64,000 nt of DNA, from contig NZ_VOSK01000012.1 in NCBI RefSeq assembly GCF_009296175.1, positions 1 through 64,000 on the forward strand, written 5' to 3'. The stretch comes from Microvirga tunisiensis (GTDB lineage Bacteria; Pseudomonadota; Alphaproteobacteria; Rhizobiales; Beijerinckiaceae). The translations under genes were made by a program, and so were the position numbers. The notes beneath the pieces were generated by a model. That model was not told where the DNA came from. It did not search any database and was given only the letters and a program-made list of their open reading frames with translations. This document shows, piece by piece, positions 63,818-64,000 of this stretch; position 1 is the first letter of the stretch, and each line of letters opens with the position of its first letter.

Positions 63818-64000
63818 TGTCCATTGCTCTCGTGGGAGCCCGCGTCTTCGACGGCGCGCACATGCTTGACGGCCGCGCCGTCGTCATCGCGAACGGCCGC
63901 ATTCTCGGCTTGGTTCATGAACAGGATCTGGGCGCCGGAATCGAGCGCCGCCGGATCGAGGGCCTGTTGGCTCCGGGCTTCATAGACGTGCAGGTCAATG
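63817..64000 (+). CDS. nagA: N-acetylglucosamine-6-phosphate deacetylase, N-terminal part
   Basis: 61 codons from ATG 63817 to the window edge, sharing a TGATG with the preceding stop. The segment GARVFDGAHMLDGRAVVIAN is the N-terminal beta sandwich of the amidohydrolase fold, and LLAPGFIDVQVN is the start of the barrel (metal-site H-x-N variant, with Q-V-N), as in NagA. It would deacetylate GlcNAc6P, giving GlcN6P for the SIS-domain enzyme. The C-terminus lies outside the window. Confidence 0.85.
   Translation, partial: MSIALVGARVFDGAHMLDGRAVVIANGRILGLVHEQDLGAGIERRRIEGLLAPGFIDVQVN

Noticed and set aside
1-64000. CRISPR arrays, tRNA genes, IS elements or prophage
   Set aside because: None found when reading the intergenic regions; repeats seen are single palindromes, not regularly spaced arrays.

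Overview
The window looks like a chromosomal segment of a GC-rich alphaproteobacterium of the Hyphomicrobiales (Rhizobiales), most likely Methylobacteriaceae and Microvirga-like. This rests on inference: no rRNA or other marker gene is present. The supporting signs are repeated sigma-EcfG-type promoter motifs (GGAAC-N16/17-CGTT), degenerate intergenic palindromes of the kind common in Rhizobiales, and the overall gene content. I see no insertion sequence, prophage, CRISPR array or tRNA.

Layout. 1-5.9 kb: the start of a DUF6429-type gene, a GGDEF/EAL protein whose first PAS domain is cut off, an aldose epimerase, a single-domain response regulator facing a small conserved gene across an overlapping two-way EcfG-like promoter, and a YihY membrane protein. 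6.0-21.8 kb: a large glycan or glycoconjugate cluster. A leftward arm carries three nucleotide-sugar SDR enzymes (one a UDP-xylose-synthase type) and four glycosyltransferases. A rightward arm carries inositol-3-phosphate synthase, a histidine phosphatase, a fourth CgeB-like glycosyltransferase, a sugar nucleotidyltransferase, a methyltransferase and an apparently circularly permuted clan GH-A glycosidase. A Gfo/Idh/MocA oxidoreductase and a zinc dehydrogenase face the rightward arm. 21.9-27.8 kb: two small proteins and the SpoVR / YeaH (DUF444) / PrkA triad. 28.3-36.5 kb: an alcohol dehydrogenase, a phosphoribosyltransferase-kinase fusion, a second YihY protein, catalase, a HlyU-like protein, two small envelope proteins and a lytic transglycosylase. 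36.6-46.0 kb: a CYTH-like protein, an aldehyde dehydrogenase with a fumarylacetoacetase-fold partner (sugar-acid catabolism), a LOG family protein, the chromate pair ChrB/ChrA, an unusual SDR with a DapA-family enzyme, and a 57-residue charged protein. 46.1-52.9 kb: PEP carboxylase, an Hsp70-like ATPase and Tex. 52.9-56.4 kb: a TPP riboswitch, a 26-codon leader ORF and thiBPQ. 56.4-64 kb: an amino-sugar locus with an ABC transporter on the minus strand and a kinase, GntR regulator, SIS-domain isomerase/deaminase and nagA (cut by the window end) on the plus strand.

How it fits together. Much of the left two thirds looks like a general-stress and desiccation module. Four strict EcfG sites (minus strand at 3828-3852; plus strand at 14196, 31314 and 40693) and several looser ones sit before the response regulator, the inositol/glycan arm, the second YihY gene and the LOG gene. 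Catalase and the PrkA triad fit the same theme, although I see no EcfG site before them. The best candidate for a poorly described system is the 6.0-21.8 kb cluster: an apparently stress-controlled pathway making inositol phosphate, UDP-xylose and a methylated glycan or glycoconjugate, with a permuted glycosidase. All functional calls come from reading motifs; no database search was run.
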